DNA of 64,000 bases from Labilibaculum antarcticum (GTDB lineage Bacteria > Bacteroidota > Bacteroidia > Bacteroidales > Marinifilaceae). Both the position numbers and the translations under genes were made by a program. The stretch spans positions 2,698,361 through 2,762,360 of the forward strand of contig NZ_AP018042.1 of the NCBI RefSeq assembly GCF_002356295.1. Direction: 5' to 3'. Below, one piece after another: positions 54,788-63,542 of the stretch (position 1 is its first letter; every line of letters begins with the position of its first letter). The notes beneath the pieces were generated by a model. That model searched no databases, was not told the origin of the DNA, and was given only the letters and a program-made list of their open reading frames with translations.

Positions 54788-57232
54788 TTAGTTGAGTACT
54801 CCTCTGTATTTTAGAATTTCACGAATGTTGTGGTACAATACTGGATTTAAAACAAGATTTCCTTCCGGATTTCGGAGAAAAACTTTGGTGTTGGTTAATC
54901 GTTTTAATCCCGATTTAAATGAGCTGTCGTATTGTTTGCCCAAAAAGTTTTTCAATACAATTTCATTAATGTGCTTGTATAGTAATACATATTTAAGAAT
55001 AATGATTTCTTCGTTGTTGAAAAAATCTTCAAATTCATATTCCTTTTCCTGATAAACTACGTTGTTGTCATCAGCAGTGGTGATTGCATACGTCCATGCC
55101 TGCAATACTTCACCCATATTATAGTCGTAATCTCTACACAATTTTTGGACGTAAAGTTCCAGTTGTTTGTTGAGTAGGGGAAGTCCTTTTTCATTAACCA
55201 GGCTTCGGTGCGAGGCACCATGCCGCAACAGAATGGCTTTGTATATCTCATCAACTTTAGCCTTGTTAACATCTATGATGGAACTAAACGAATGGGAAAA
55301 TGGAAGTCTTTTATCCAGATGAGACTGCATGGCATTTGAAGTCGTCATGATAACGAAAACTTGATCCGATTCTGATTCTATAAATTCTATGGCGGCTCTT
55401 ACATTATTCAGGAAACTGTGATTTTTGTCCCTCCAAAGTTCCAAATTGTCAATTACCAATAAAGGCTTGAAATTATAGGTGTGTTTCTTAATATGCTGAA
55501 GAGCCTCTGCAAGGTTTTTTGTTGTCTTAAATTTTCTTCCTTCAACAGAAATTGTACTATCAACTTCGAGAACAATACTTTGTTTGTCGAAATAATCTTT
55601 TGCCACACTTTCTATAAAAGTAGATTTTCCACTTAAATTATTTCCGACCACAAGTATCGCTTTGCTATGCCCTTTTTTCCAGAGATTTAATGTTTCCTGA
55701 AGTTTTTGTTTCTCTGATTCACGGGGAACCAGAAATAAATCGCCAATGAAATTTTTATTTAAAAAAAGAGTGTCGTAGTGAACGTTTGATGCCTTGAATG
55801 TCCTGTATTCAATGCATTTGGAGGCGTTTTCTAATTTTTTGAAAGGACTTTTAACTGTGCTAATCTCATATCTTGTACTAAAGAAAGACTGGAGGTTTTT
55901 TATTCTTTTTTCTACATCCAAAAAGAAATTATTTTTGGAAGACGTGAGCTGGGTTATCGATGATTGCAATGAAACTTTCAAGAAATCTTCGGCGTCGTAA
56001 ATGTTTGTAACCAAGAATTCGCTGTTTAAATTTTCCTGAACCTGGCTAATTATTTTCCTTTGCAACTTTTCATTCGTATTGACAGATTGCAAAAGGTTTT
56101 GTAAACTTTGAACCTGAGAAGGTAGGGTTTCCAGCGTATTGTTGTTTTTCAGTAAAGTTAAACTGCTTTTTAAATTTAGTAAGCTATGCTTATAAAAAGC
56201 AATCAAATTAACCCTGTTTTGCCACAACTCGATCAGATCGGGAAACAGCATATAATTCAACCATTTTTTAGCCGATTTATTGAAATTTATTTTTTTGATG
56301 AGAAGTAAACCATCCTCACTGGCAACAGGAATATTGTTTTCTTTAAGTGCTGCAATTTTCGATTCAATATCAAAGGCATAGCTTTCCTGTTGTGGATTTT
56401 TTAAGTCTAAATCATCCAAGATATCTTCAATTATCGAAATGGTATCTGAAGTTTTAACCGGCTCATCCAGATTCTTAACTGAATCCATAACCATCGCTAT
56501 GGTTTGTTTGGAACTTTCAAGCTCATTAATAAGCGTTGAACAAATGGTTTGGGTATGGTTTTTAATATCCTTAAAAATGAGGATGACATCAGATAAGGTC
56601 TGAGTTGATTTTTCAATTTCTTTTGCTTGATTTTGTATGGTTAGAAATTGATTTTTATACACTTCCCAAGGGTTTTGCTGGTGTTTGGCTTTGGAAATAA
56701 GTTTCTTCCTTTTTTTATCTGTGTGCTGAAGCGGATTTCGTTCTGCACTTATTTTCTGTACAAGGGAATTGATTGCTTTTTCTAAAATTGCTTTGGATTC
56801 TTTTAAGTGATTCAGAACAGCCTTCTCATCGACCAGTGATTCTTGTTTTTTATTTTGTGAAATATGAACTTGTAACAATACATCGCGATGTATCAACATC
56901 GTATCCTTAAATAACTCAGCTAACAGATAGTGTAAGCTGTGTATTGTAGTGAAGTCTAAATTTTTGCCGGTTTGTACTTTGTTGTATTCCTGATCGCAAA
57001 TTGTGATAAATAAATTGCTTACGTCTATAAATTCTTTTAGAATAAGCTGAGAAAGCCTTTCTGTTGTCAGGTTTTGTGCCAATAGGTTTAGATAGTCCTC
57101 TAAATGTTTATTTAAAGTCTCTAAAATACCTAAGGAATTGATTGGCAGATTTTTTTCTTTATCAGACTTCATGTGTTTCAAATCTTTATTATTCATAGTA
57201 AACCCAATGCAATATAAGAATTTCAAATTCAT
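54788..57232 (-). CDS. AAA+-type ATPase with long helical N-terminus and winged-helix-like end
   Basis: The product is up to 814 residues. Residues 1-500 are predominantly helical and Lys/Glu/Gln-rich, with no recognised domain. A P-loop ATPase follows: Walker A GNNLSGKST (530-538), Walker B LLVIDNLELW (591-600) and a sensor-1-like strand VIMTTSN (627-633). The end (about 740-814), with LKYVLLYKHINEIVLKNFLG, looks like a winged helix. This order recalls AAA_16/Orc1-like and STAND-type ATPases. No membrane helix is evident. It is the first gene of the operon with the MscS-like protein and the antiporter. The true start is uncertain: in-frame ATGs occur at 57232, 57196 and 57172. Confidence 0.82.
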   Translation of the reverse strand: MNLKFLYCIGFTMNNKDLKHMKSDKEKNLPINSLGILETLNKHLEDYLNLLAQNLTTERLSQLILKEFIDVSNLFITICDQEYNKVQTGKNLDFTTIHSLHYLLAELFKDTMLIHRDVLLQVHISQNKKQESLVDEKAVLNHLKESKAILEKAINSLVQKISAERNPLQHTDKKRKKLISKAKHQQNPWEVYKNQFLTIQNQAKEIEKSTQTLSDVILIFKDIKNHTQTICSTLINELESSKQTIAMVMDSVKNLDEPVKTSDTISIIEDILDDLDLKNPQQESYAFDIESKIAALKENNIPVASEDGLLLIKKINFNKSAKKWLNYMLFPDLIELWQNRVNLIAFYKHSLLNLKSSLTLLKNNNTLETLPSQVQSLQNLLQSVNTNEKLQRKIISQVQENLNSEFLVTNIYDAEDFLKVSLQSSITQLTSSKNNFFLDVEKRIKNLQSFFSTRYEISTVKSPFKKLENASKCIEYRTFKASNVHYDTLFLNKNFIGDLFLVPRESEKQKLQETLNLWKKGHSKAILVVGNNLSGKSTFIESVAKDYFDKQSIVLEVDSTISVEGRKFKTTKNLAEALQHIKKHTYNFKPLLVIDNLELWRDKNHSFLNNVRAAIEFIESESDQVFVIMTTSNAMQSHLDKRLPFSHSFSSIIDVNKAKVDEIYKAILLRHGASHRSLVNEKGLPLLNKQLELYVQKLCRDYDYNMGEVLQAWTYAITTADDNNVVYQEKEYEFEDFFNNEEIIILKYVLLYKHINEIVLKNFLGKQYDSSFKSGLKRLTNTKVFLRNPEGNLVLNPVLYHNIREILKYRGVLN

Positions 57233-57423
57233 GATTTTTACAATTTAAAATACTTTTTATGATGATTTACAAATAAAAAGAAGGAAAGAGTTATCGTGTT
57301 GAGAGCGCTGTAGAAAGAGGATTAAAAAGGAAAGACTAATTATTTTAGTGCTTGATTTCAAGTATGTGTTTGAATAGACAGGCATTTATTATTACTTTTC
57401 GATCAAATTAAAAAATACTAGCA

Positions 57424-58848
57424 ATGTTTCGTAATATCACATTCCTTATTTTCTTTGTTTTCAGCCTGACGCTGAATGCACAAAAGGTAGAAATACTTTA
57501 CTTCACAGACGCGCATCAGATTTTTCCGGTGGATGATGTAGACGGTGGAAGAGGTGGTGTTGCCCGCCTAAAGACGATTGCAGATAAGCTTAGGGCAAAA
57601 AATCCAAATACCTTGGTGATTCATGGAGGAGATTTGTGTGGGGGTGTTCTGTTTGGCGGGATGTACAAAGGAGAACCCATGATTGAAGCTTTTAATCAAG
57701 TTCCTGTTGATGTCTGCAATTTTGGACAGCATGAATTTGATTTTGGCGCCAAACATACCATTGAACTTCTATCCAAATCTAAATCGCAGTGGTTTACGTC
57801 CAATCTTAAAAATAGAGATGGTGATGTGTTTGGTAATTTACCTGCTTTTTTGATAAAAAAAATAGGCGGTTTGCGAATCGGGTTTATCGGGCTGACTGAC
57901 GCCATGAATACAAGTATTCATGATGATTTGGTGGTTCAGGAGGATTTGTTTATTGCTGTTTCGGAGCTTCTGCCTGAAATGGGGAATGTTGATTTTTTGG
58001 TACTTATTACCCAAACCAATTTGGATACCAATCGGAAATTATTGGAACAGTTTCCTGAAATTGATCTGATTTTAACCGAAGAGCAGTTCGAGCACGAAAG
58101 CAATATTTTTTACAAAGGGAGTGTTCCGATTGTTGCTACTGCAGGGAACATGAGTTCAGTTGCTAAACTGAGTCTTGAAAAGAATAAAAAGCCACTCGTT
58201 GAAATTATTCCTTTAAATAGTACTGTGCTTCCAGAGAAGTATTTAAGAGATATGGAGCTGTATTATAAAAAAGACATGGAATTGCAATTGTCCGAAAAGA
58301 TTGGTCGCTTGGAAGCTCCTCTTCGTTTTAGAGATGGGATTATCGGCGAAAGCCTTGCCGGAAATTTAATTACTGATGCTTTTCGGGGATTGCACAATTC
58401 CAATGTTGGAATTATTAATGGAGGAGGAATAAGAGCTGATGTCCCTGCAGGAAATTTCACTTTAAAATCTGTTCGTTCGCTACTTCCTTTTGGAAATAAA
58501 ATCTGTCAAATACTAATTAAGGGGAAGGAATTGAAAGAACTTTTAAAAGAGCATGCCGCAGATAAAAGTGGTCAATTACTTCAGGTTTCAGGTATTAGTT
58601 ACCAATATACCTCTGCCGACAACAAGATCGTTGTTGAGAGGAATGGCGAGGAGTTGGACGATGAGGAATTGTTGACGGTTTCCTTGAATAATTACTGTTT
58701 GGGTAATTTAAAAGGGGAATTTGAAGTTTTAATCGATGAAATAAACCCTAAAGCAATTGAGGATTTTGAAGTACTTAAAGCATACTGCAAAAAAATGAAA
58801 GTTGTAAAGCCTGTTTTGGAAGGGCGAATTTTAATTTTGTCCGAATAA
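57424..58848 (+). CDS. 5'-nucleotidase/UshA-like protein with degraded metal site
   Basis: This 474-residue exported protein has a signal peptide (1-20) and the two-domain layout of periplasmic 5'-nucleotidases. The calcineurin-like N-terminal domain keeps Asp29 and His31 (FTDAH) and Asp70 (HGGD). However, GNHE is altered to GQHE (Gln102), the usual THxG His position reads TQT (Gln197), and the GGHSH motif is replaced by TEEQF (218-222). The C-terminal domain keeps GESLAGNLITDAFRG, IINGGGIRADVP and LLPFGN. Most second-metal ligands are thus missing and catalysis is doubtful; substrate binding may remain. The following gene is transcribed in the same direction. Confidence 0.87.
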   Translation: MFRNITFLIFFVFSLTLNAQKVEILYFTDAHQIFPVDDVDGGRGGVARLKTIADKLRAKNPNTLVIHGGDLCGGVLFGGMYKGEPMIEAFNQVPVDVCNFGQHEFDFGAKHTIELLSKSKSQWFTSNLKNRDGDVFGNLPAFLIKKIGGLRIGFIGLTDAMNTSIHDDLVVQEDLFIAVSELLPEMGNVDFLVLITQTNLDTNRKLLEQFPEIDLILTEEQFEHESNIFYKGSVPIVATAGNMSSVAKLSLEKNKKPLVEIIPLNSTVLPEKYLRDMELYYKKDMELQLSEKIGRLEAPLRFRDGIIGESLAGNLITDAFRGLHNSNVGIINGGGIRADVPAGNFTLKSVRSLLPFGNKICQILIKGKELKELLKEHAADKSGQLLQVSGISYQYTSADNKIVVERNGEELDDEELLTVSLNNYCLGNLKGEFEVLIDEINPKAIEDFEVLKAYCKKMKVVKPVLEGRILILSE

Positions 58849-58878
58849 ATAATCACTGAACATATCGTTATATTTTAT

Positions 58879-58897
58879 GGTAAATATTATATTTACC
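58879..58897. promoter_or_regulatory. 19-bp perfect palindrome, possible operator
   Basis: GGTAAATAT-T-ATATTTACC, located 28 nt before the PagL-like start and 31 nt after the preceding stop. The symmetry and position suggest an operator. The right half also resembles part of a -7 element (TATATTTA). Confidence 0.5.
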
Positions 58898-58924
58898 TTC
58901 AGATAATTAGAAAATTGATATGTG

Positions 58925-60127
58925 ATGTTGAAACGAATGATCTTCTTGTTGGTGTTCTTAAGCATTTACTCTTATTGTGTAAATGCGCAAGTTCAGCCTC
59001 AAGAATCGAAATACTTCTTTTTTATTGAGCCAGAGCTAATGCTTGGTAAAACAGTTTCAAACTACAATGATTTCCCAAAAACGGATGCTGTTCAATCAGT
59101 CTTCCTGAGTGTTGGAATAAAGGATACCCGTAATCTGCATTCCAGCCAATACTATAACCATCCGACCACGGGGCTGAGTTTTTCCTATTCCAATTTTGGC
59201 AATGATTCAATTCTGGGTAAAGCTTATGGCATTATGCCTTTTATCCAATTTCATCCTTGGGGACATCTGCAAAAAGCATGGTCGCTAAAATTTGGAATGG
59301 GGGGAAGTTATTTTACGAAATCGTATGAGGATAGTGAACAAAATTTAGCGATTGGGTCTAAATTAACCTGGTCTTTTCAGGCTTTTCTGTATCGTGAATT
59401 ATTTGCGCTGAATCGACTGAACTTTCGGATTGGGGCAGGTTATCTGCACTCTTCAAATGGTCACACCAAATTACCGAATATGGGCTTAAATTCCGCTCAT
59501 GTTAGTCTTTCTTGTCAGTGGAATTCCCGAATATTGATTTCAAAGAAGAAAGATGTTTATTTGGGCACAGATGCCGATCCAGATCGAAAATATTTTATAA
59601 ATGTGCGAACCGGATTGGGGATTCATGAATATGGAGGGAAAAGCAAGCCTGTTGGTGGCGAAAAAGGCAATGTTTACTCGACAGCTTTAAGCGGAGGAAT
59701 TCTTTTTAAGCAACATCTTAAGGTTCGTGCGGGTTTTACTTATCGCTTTTACGAACATTATTACGATCAAATAGAGGAGAGCGCAAATGAAGATTATATT
59801 GATTCTCCTTCGTGGAATGCTTCAAACATCTATTTTCACTTGGGAAGTGAATTCTTGATTGGGCATTTTGGATTGGATATTGAAGGTGGATTGAATCTTT
59901 TTAAACCATTCTATAGTGAATACTACAAAACCTATGGAGGAGGTGCGAGTGAAGTGAAATACAAGTTGAAAAAGTATTTCTCGAGCAGAATGGGACTTAA
60001 TTTTTATTTCATAAATACAAATAAGTTGCCGAAGAATAATTTCTTTATCGGAGCAAATATCAATGCCAATTTTGGTCAGGCCGATTTCTCGGAAGTGAAT
60101 TTCGGTTACACTTATACTTTTTTGTAA
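58925..60127 (+). CDS. PagL-like lipid A deacylase (acyloxyacyl hydrolase family)
   Basis: This outer-membrane beta-barrel enzyme has 400 residues: a signal peptide of about 20 residues (ending near CVNAQ), then aromatic-rich alternating strands to a C-terminal YTYTFL. The segment LHSSNGHTKLPNMGLNS matches the HxSNGxxxPNxGxN signature of PagL-type lipid A 3-O-deacylases, with the catalytic His-Ser pair. It is roughly twice the size of PagL, which suggests extra barrel strands. The ATG at 58925 is chosen over the overlapping GTG one codon upstream. It would remodel lipid A in the outer leaflet. Confidence 0.82.
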   Translation: MLKRMIFLLVFLSIYSYCVNAQVQPQESKYFFFIEPELMLGKTVSNYNDFPKTDAVQSVFLSVGIKDTRNLHSSQYYNHPTTGLSFSYSNFGNDSILGKAYGIMPFIQFHPWGHLQKAWSLKFGMGGSYFTKSYEDSEQNLAIGSKLTWSFQAFLYRELFALNRLNFRIGAGYLHSSNGHTKLPNMGLNSAHVSLSCQWNSRILISKKKDVYLGTDADPDRKYFINVRTGLGIHEYGGKSKPVGGEKGNVYSTALSGGILFKQHLKVRAGFTYRFYEHYYDQIEESANEDYIDSPSWNASNIYFHLGSEFLIGHFGLDIEGGLNLFKPFYSEYYKTYGGGASEVKYKLKKYFSSRMGLNFYFINTNKLPKNNFFIGANINANFGQADFSEVNFGYTYTFL

Positions 60128-60134
60128 CTAATAC

Positions 60135-60178
60135 CTGCAGGTAAAACAAGTATGTGTTCGTTTCACCTGCAGATTTTT
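60135..60178 (+). terminator. Terminator of the PagL-like gene
   Basis: CTGCAGGTAAAAC (60135-60147) pairs with GTTTCACCTGCAG (60160-60172) with one mismatch, followed by five T. It can also act weakly on the converging receptor gene. Confidence 0.8.
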
Positions 60179-60188
60179 AATTGTGTGT

Positions 60189-62429
60189 CTACATTAGGCT
60201 GATTGCCAGAGTCAGATAAAAACTACGTCCTGGAGCATAAATTGCTTGATTACTGCCTTTTATCGATCTGTTTAGATGCTCGTAATAGGCTTCATCAAAA
60301 AGATTTCTTACACCACCAACTAAGCTGATTTTATCCGAGAAATCGTAAGATGCTTTAATATCGGCAAGGGTAAAAGCGGGTGTTTTGCTTTCGCCGTAAT
60401 TACTTGATATTCTATTTTGCTCTATTGCATGTCGAATCATTATTTCCGGATGAAACTTATTTTTGCAAAAGGAAGCTCCCAGTGCATATCGAATATCGAG
60501 CGGTGGTATTTCAGGCAAGGGCTGATTGAAATCTATGTTTTTGGCATAGGTGTAGGCAATATTTGCCTTGTGATAAATGGAAGATGTAATTTTCTGATAC
60601 CAGGATAATTCGAAACCTCGCATAACTGCTTTATCGATGTTGTAATATTGTTTCACACCAGGTGCAGAGGCTAATCTAGGTGTTAAATCGGCTCTGATTT
60701 GTGAGCTAATGTAATCTCGTAACATGGATGCAAAAAGAGTGATGCCCAATTCGGATTGATCGGTTTTCCAGGTGAAGCTATAGTCCAGCTGGTAGTTTTT
60801 CTCCGATTTCAATCTTGCATTTCCAATCCTCTCGTACGGATCAACATCTACCGCTAAATAGTTGATGAAACGTTCGGTTATGCTTCCGCTGCGTTCTGCT
60901 CTGCCCAACCACAATCCCATTCTTATTTGCTTCGAAAAATCGTGGGTGGCTCCAAAACTTGCTGAAATATTTAGTTTGTCGGATGGATTTTTTGGATTGG
61001 CATTTACAAATTCGGTGGTTATTTCTCTACTCTTGGCACTGTTGTGTTCCAAGCGGGTAGAGGCAACAAAATAGACTTCTTGTATTGCAAAATGATATTC
61101 TCCAAACAAAGCCATCTTGGAAATTTTACTATCCTGCCAAAGGTTATCAAAAAGAGTTTTTCCTGCCATTGGCCCTATTAGCATTTCGCGGGAACGGATT
61201 CCTTCTGCTTCTTCCGCTTTGTAGTCGATGCCAGCAAATAGAGAACTGGTATTGAATTGAAAGCTTGCCTCCGATCGACCGCCATAGTTTTTGGTTTTCG
61301 CCAAAGTGATCGCATTCACCGTTCTCGGATTCAAATCTTTTGTCAGGTTATCCATGATGTGATCAACAAAAGAGCCGTAAATGGAAGTGGATAGGGAGCT
61401 AATGCTTGAGTTCCTGAAGTTGATTTTATGAGCAAGACTAAACAACCAGGTATCATCTTCTCGCAAATCCATATTCAGGGCAGGAAAATCAACATCTTTG
61501 GCGAAGTTGTTGTTTGCCGATAGTTTGATGCTCTGAGAATCGGATAGTTTAAATACACTGCTCATTCCGATGTTGCGTCGGTTAAAACCGGAAGGAGTTT
61601 TATTGCCATTGCCATCTTCGTAATCATCCCCTTCGCTGTAGGCTCCGTAAACACCAAAATTGTAAAATTCCCCTTTGGCTCCGGCCAAGGCTTCTGTGCG
61701 AAATACATTGCCATTACTTTCGTAACTGCCGCTTGCCCTGCCAAATGCTTTTGTGGAATCACTAAAACTTACAGGTGCCGATTTAAAATGGATACTTCCA
61801 CCAAAAGCATTCCCAAATCGTAGTGAATGCGGACCTTTTACAATTTCTACCCGATCGACCATGCTCATTGGAATTTGACTTGCCGGAGGATCCATTCGGT
61901 TTGGGCAAGCCGCAGTTGCGCTCATTCCATTGTCCATTACCAGGTTTAACTGATCGTATTTAAATCCGCGAAGCACAGGATCGAAACCATAGCTTCCACT
62001 TTTTCGAATGCCGCCAATTAAAGCACTCTGGCTTAGAAAATCGCCAGCGTCGTGCGATAACTTATCGCTGATACGGACTTTCATGATATCGCTTTTAGCA
62101 GTGCTGTTTGCTCTTGCAATTACTGTAGTTGGGAGTAATGAAATATATGATTGGGTGAGAGTTAATACTCCATTTTGTAATGCTTCCTGTAGTCTATCGC
62201 TTGGTATTTCAAGTTTGCCATAGTTAACATGAGAAATTTGAAGCTTTTCTGCAGCGATAAATTTGATCGAAATGTCTCCTTCAAGGGTACTTGTTCCTTT
62301 CTGATTCTGATAAATGAAATGGGCATACGAGATTGACTCTCCAGTGTCAGCATCCTGCAATTTAATAGTTTGTTGTGAATGCGCTTGCATCCCAATTAAT
62401 AGGAAACAAACGATTAGAATATTTTTCAT
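60189..62429 (-). CDS. TonB-dependent receptor, OprC/NosA-like copper type
   Basis: This is a 746-residue outer-membrane receptor. Residues 1-19 are a signal peptide and 20-100 a carboxypeptidase-regulatory-like domain. The plug follows (about 110-215) with ISDKLSHDAGDFL and VKGPHSLRFGN, then the 22-strand barrel ending in an aromatic-rich strand. The plug loop ATAACPNRMDPPASQIP holds a CxxxM pair (Cys175, Met179), and the barrel holds HIM (His357, Met359). The same CxxxM plus HxM combination forms the copper site of Pseudomonas OprC, so copper uptake is the most likely role. Motif residues are seen directly; copper specificity is inferred. The small Cys/Met/His protein is encoded just upstream. 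Confidence 0.88.
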   Translation of the reverse strand: MKNILIVCFLLIGMQAHSQQTIKLQDADTGESISYAHFIYQNQKGTSTLEGDISIKFIAAEKLQISHVNYGKLEIPSDRLQEALQNGVLTLTQSYISLLPTTVIARANSTAKSDIMKVRISDKLSHDAGDFLSQSALIGGIRKSGSYGFDPVLRGFKYDQLNLVMDNGMSATAACPNRMDPPASQIPMSMVDRVEIVKGPHSLRFGNAFGGSIHFKSAPVSFSDSTKAFGRASGSYESNGNVFRTEALAGAKGEFYNFGVYGAYSEGDDYEDGNGNKTPSGFNRRNIGMSSVFKLSDSQSIKLSANNNFAKDVDFPALNMDLREDDTWLFSLAHKINFRNSSISSLSTSIYGSFVDHIMDNLTKDLNPRTVNAITLAKTKNYGGRSEASFQFNTSSLFAGIDYKAEEAEGIRSREMLIGPMAGKTLFDNLWQDSKISKMALFGEYHFAIQEVYFVASTRLEHNSAKSREITTEFVNANPKNPSDKLNISASFGATHDFSKQIRMGLWLGRAERSGSITERFINYLAVDVDPYERIGNARLKSEKNYQLDYSFTWKTDQSELGITLFASMLRDYISSQIRADLTPRLASAPGVKQYYNIDKAVMRGFELSWYQKITSSIYHKANIAYTYAKNIDFNQPLPEIPPLDIRYALGASFCKNKFHPEIMIRHAIEQNRISSNYGESKTPAFTLADIKASYDFSDKISLVGGVRNLFDEAYYEHLNRSIKGSNQAIYAPGRSFYLTLAISLM

Positions 62430-62560
62430 TCCTGTGTATTTTAGGTAGAGTAATTACTTGGTATGGGTAGTTTGCTTGGGTCGTTAAATTACGATGCAAG
62501 CCTCCCAATAAAGTTTGATTAACAGTGAATTATCAATTTATGATTGATAACAAGAATTGA

Positions 62561-62875
62561 TCAGAATTTGATTTTTGGAGGATGAAAAATATCAAATGAA
62601 TGTTGAATGGGATGCAATGGTTCCGAGTAAACTAATCGTTTTTCTGAACCAAGAATTTCAGGTTCCTTTTTAAGGATACTTATGCTTTGAATAAATAGTT
62701 GATATTCTTTTTCAGTGATTTGTTTATCCTTTGTAGACTCTTCTTTTTCGTGTTCTTGTATTTGTTTTTTTAAGTGACACTTTCCATTGCACTTCATTTC
62801 AGGTTTGTCTTTATTGGTACAAATTGCGGCAAAATAATCCTGATTTATTGTAAAGTTCACAGTGATAAATACCAC
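62561..62875 (-). CDS. Small Cys/Met/His-rich protein upstream of the copper receptor
   Basis: From a GTG at 62875 the product has 104 residues. The segment CTNKDKPEMKCNGKCHLKKQ carries three Cys, a Met and a His in a compact cluster suited to binding a soft metal. Similar small proteins accompany TonB-dependent receptors in Bacteroidota. The frame remains open for about 20 further codons upstream, encoding a hydrophobic stretch (FTYLLLFIFSF) that would form a membrane helix or signal. No ATG, GTG or TTG starts that extension, so the true start is uncertain (CTG near 62932 is the only near-cognate). Function unknown. Confidence 0.65.
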   Translation of the reverse strand: MVFITVNFTINQDYFAAICTNKDKPEMKCNGKCHLKKQIQEHEKEESTKDKQITEKEYQLFIQSISILKKEPEILGSEKRLVYSEPLHPIQHSFDIFHPPKIKF

Positions 62876-62940
62876 TTCAAAATTTTGAAATGAGAAGATA
62901 AAAAGGAGCAGGTATGTGAAAAGTAATTTCAGAAAAAAGA

Positions 62941-63438
62941 TATTGAACGTTTAGATTATTAAATGTAAAGAATTTTAATGAAACGAGATTGCTCTAATTT
63001 TAATCTTGACATTGAGTAATCTCATTCAGTTGGCATGGGGAAGTAGAGTTTTAGCTTAGGGGATCTGAAAAATATCCTTGAATATCATTTTCAGGTCTCG
63101 TGATATCAATCCAAGCTCTTGAAAGACCATTTTTAGATGATGATTGGAGCAAAATTACCTTAACGAGTATCAATATTTGATCCTCGTCGACATTGAGGAG
63201 GTGTCTAAGGGGGTGCAAAATATCCTAAAGGATGTGAGTTCCTACTTCGGATACCTCCCAGACATCCTTCGGTATCAAGTTTAGATCCCGCGATACCATT
63301 CGAAGGTCTCGTTAGATCAATTTTAGGTCTCGATAGACCTCGGGAAGGTACCCTAAGGATGTGTAAAACATCTTGAAGGATGTAAAAATGGTCTCGAAGG
63401 ATCTTGGCGAGGTATCTGTTGGGGGGCAGGAGGTACCC
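62941..63438. repeat. Array of short imperfect palindromes
   Basis: A gene-free stretch of about 500 nt made largely of small self-complementary units of 12-16 bp separated by AT-rich spacers. Clear examples: ATCCTAAAGGAT (63222-63233), GGTCTCGATAGACC (63326-63339), ACATCTTGAAGGATGT (63368-63383), GGTCTCGAAGGATC (63390-63403). GGTCTCG alone recurs at about 63094, 63305, 63326 and 63390. The one long minus-strand reading frame through it has unusual composition and is not convincing. It is richer in G and C than its surroundings. Function unknown; it resembles clustered REP-like palindromes. Confidence 0.6.
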
Positions 63439-63460
63439 TTTGGGGGTTCCGACCCCCAAA
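63439..63460. repeat. GC-rich hairpin closing the palindrome array
   Basis: TTTGGGGG (63439-63446), 6-nt loop TTCCGA, CCCCCAAA (63453-63460): a perfect 8-bp stem of very high stability at the end of the array. No T-run follows on either strand. Confidence 0.8.
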
Positions 63461-63484
63461 ATTCAGAAATAAATATCTTCAGAA

Positions 63485-63519
63485 ATCAAAAAAGCTTATC
63501 TGAGTGACAGATAAGCTTT
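63485..63519 (-). terminator. Terminator of the YedF-like gene
   Basis: AAAGCTTATCTG (63491-63502) pairs perfectly with CAGATAAGCTTT (63508-63519), loop of 5 nt. On the minus strand a run of six T follows. Confidence 0.88.
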
Positions 63520-63542
63520 CTTTATATTTTATGAAAATAAAT

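Noticed and set aside
63205-63459. 84-codon minus-strand reading frame across the palindrome array
   Set aside because: Its composition is imposed by the repeated palindromes, it has no recognisable domain, and it ends in the GC hairpin; repeat DNA is a better explanation.
62941-63460. CRISPR array
   Set aside because: The units are short, imperfect and without constant repeat length or unique spacers, and no cas genes are present.
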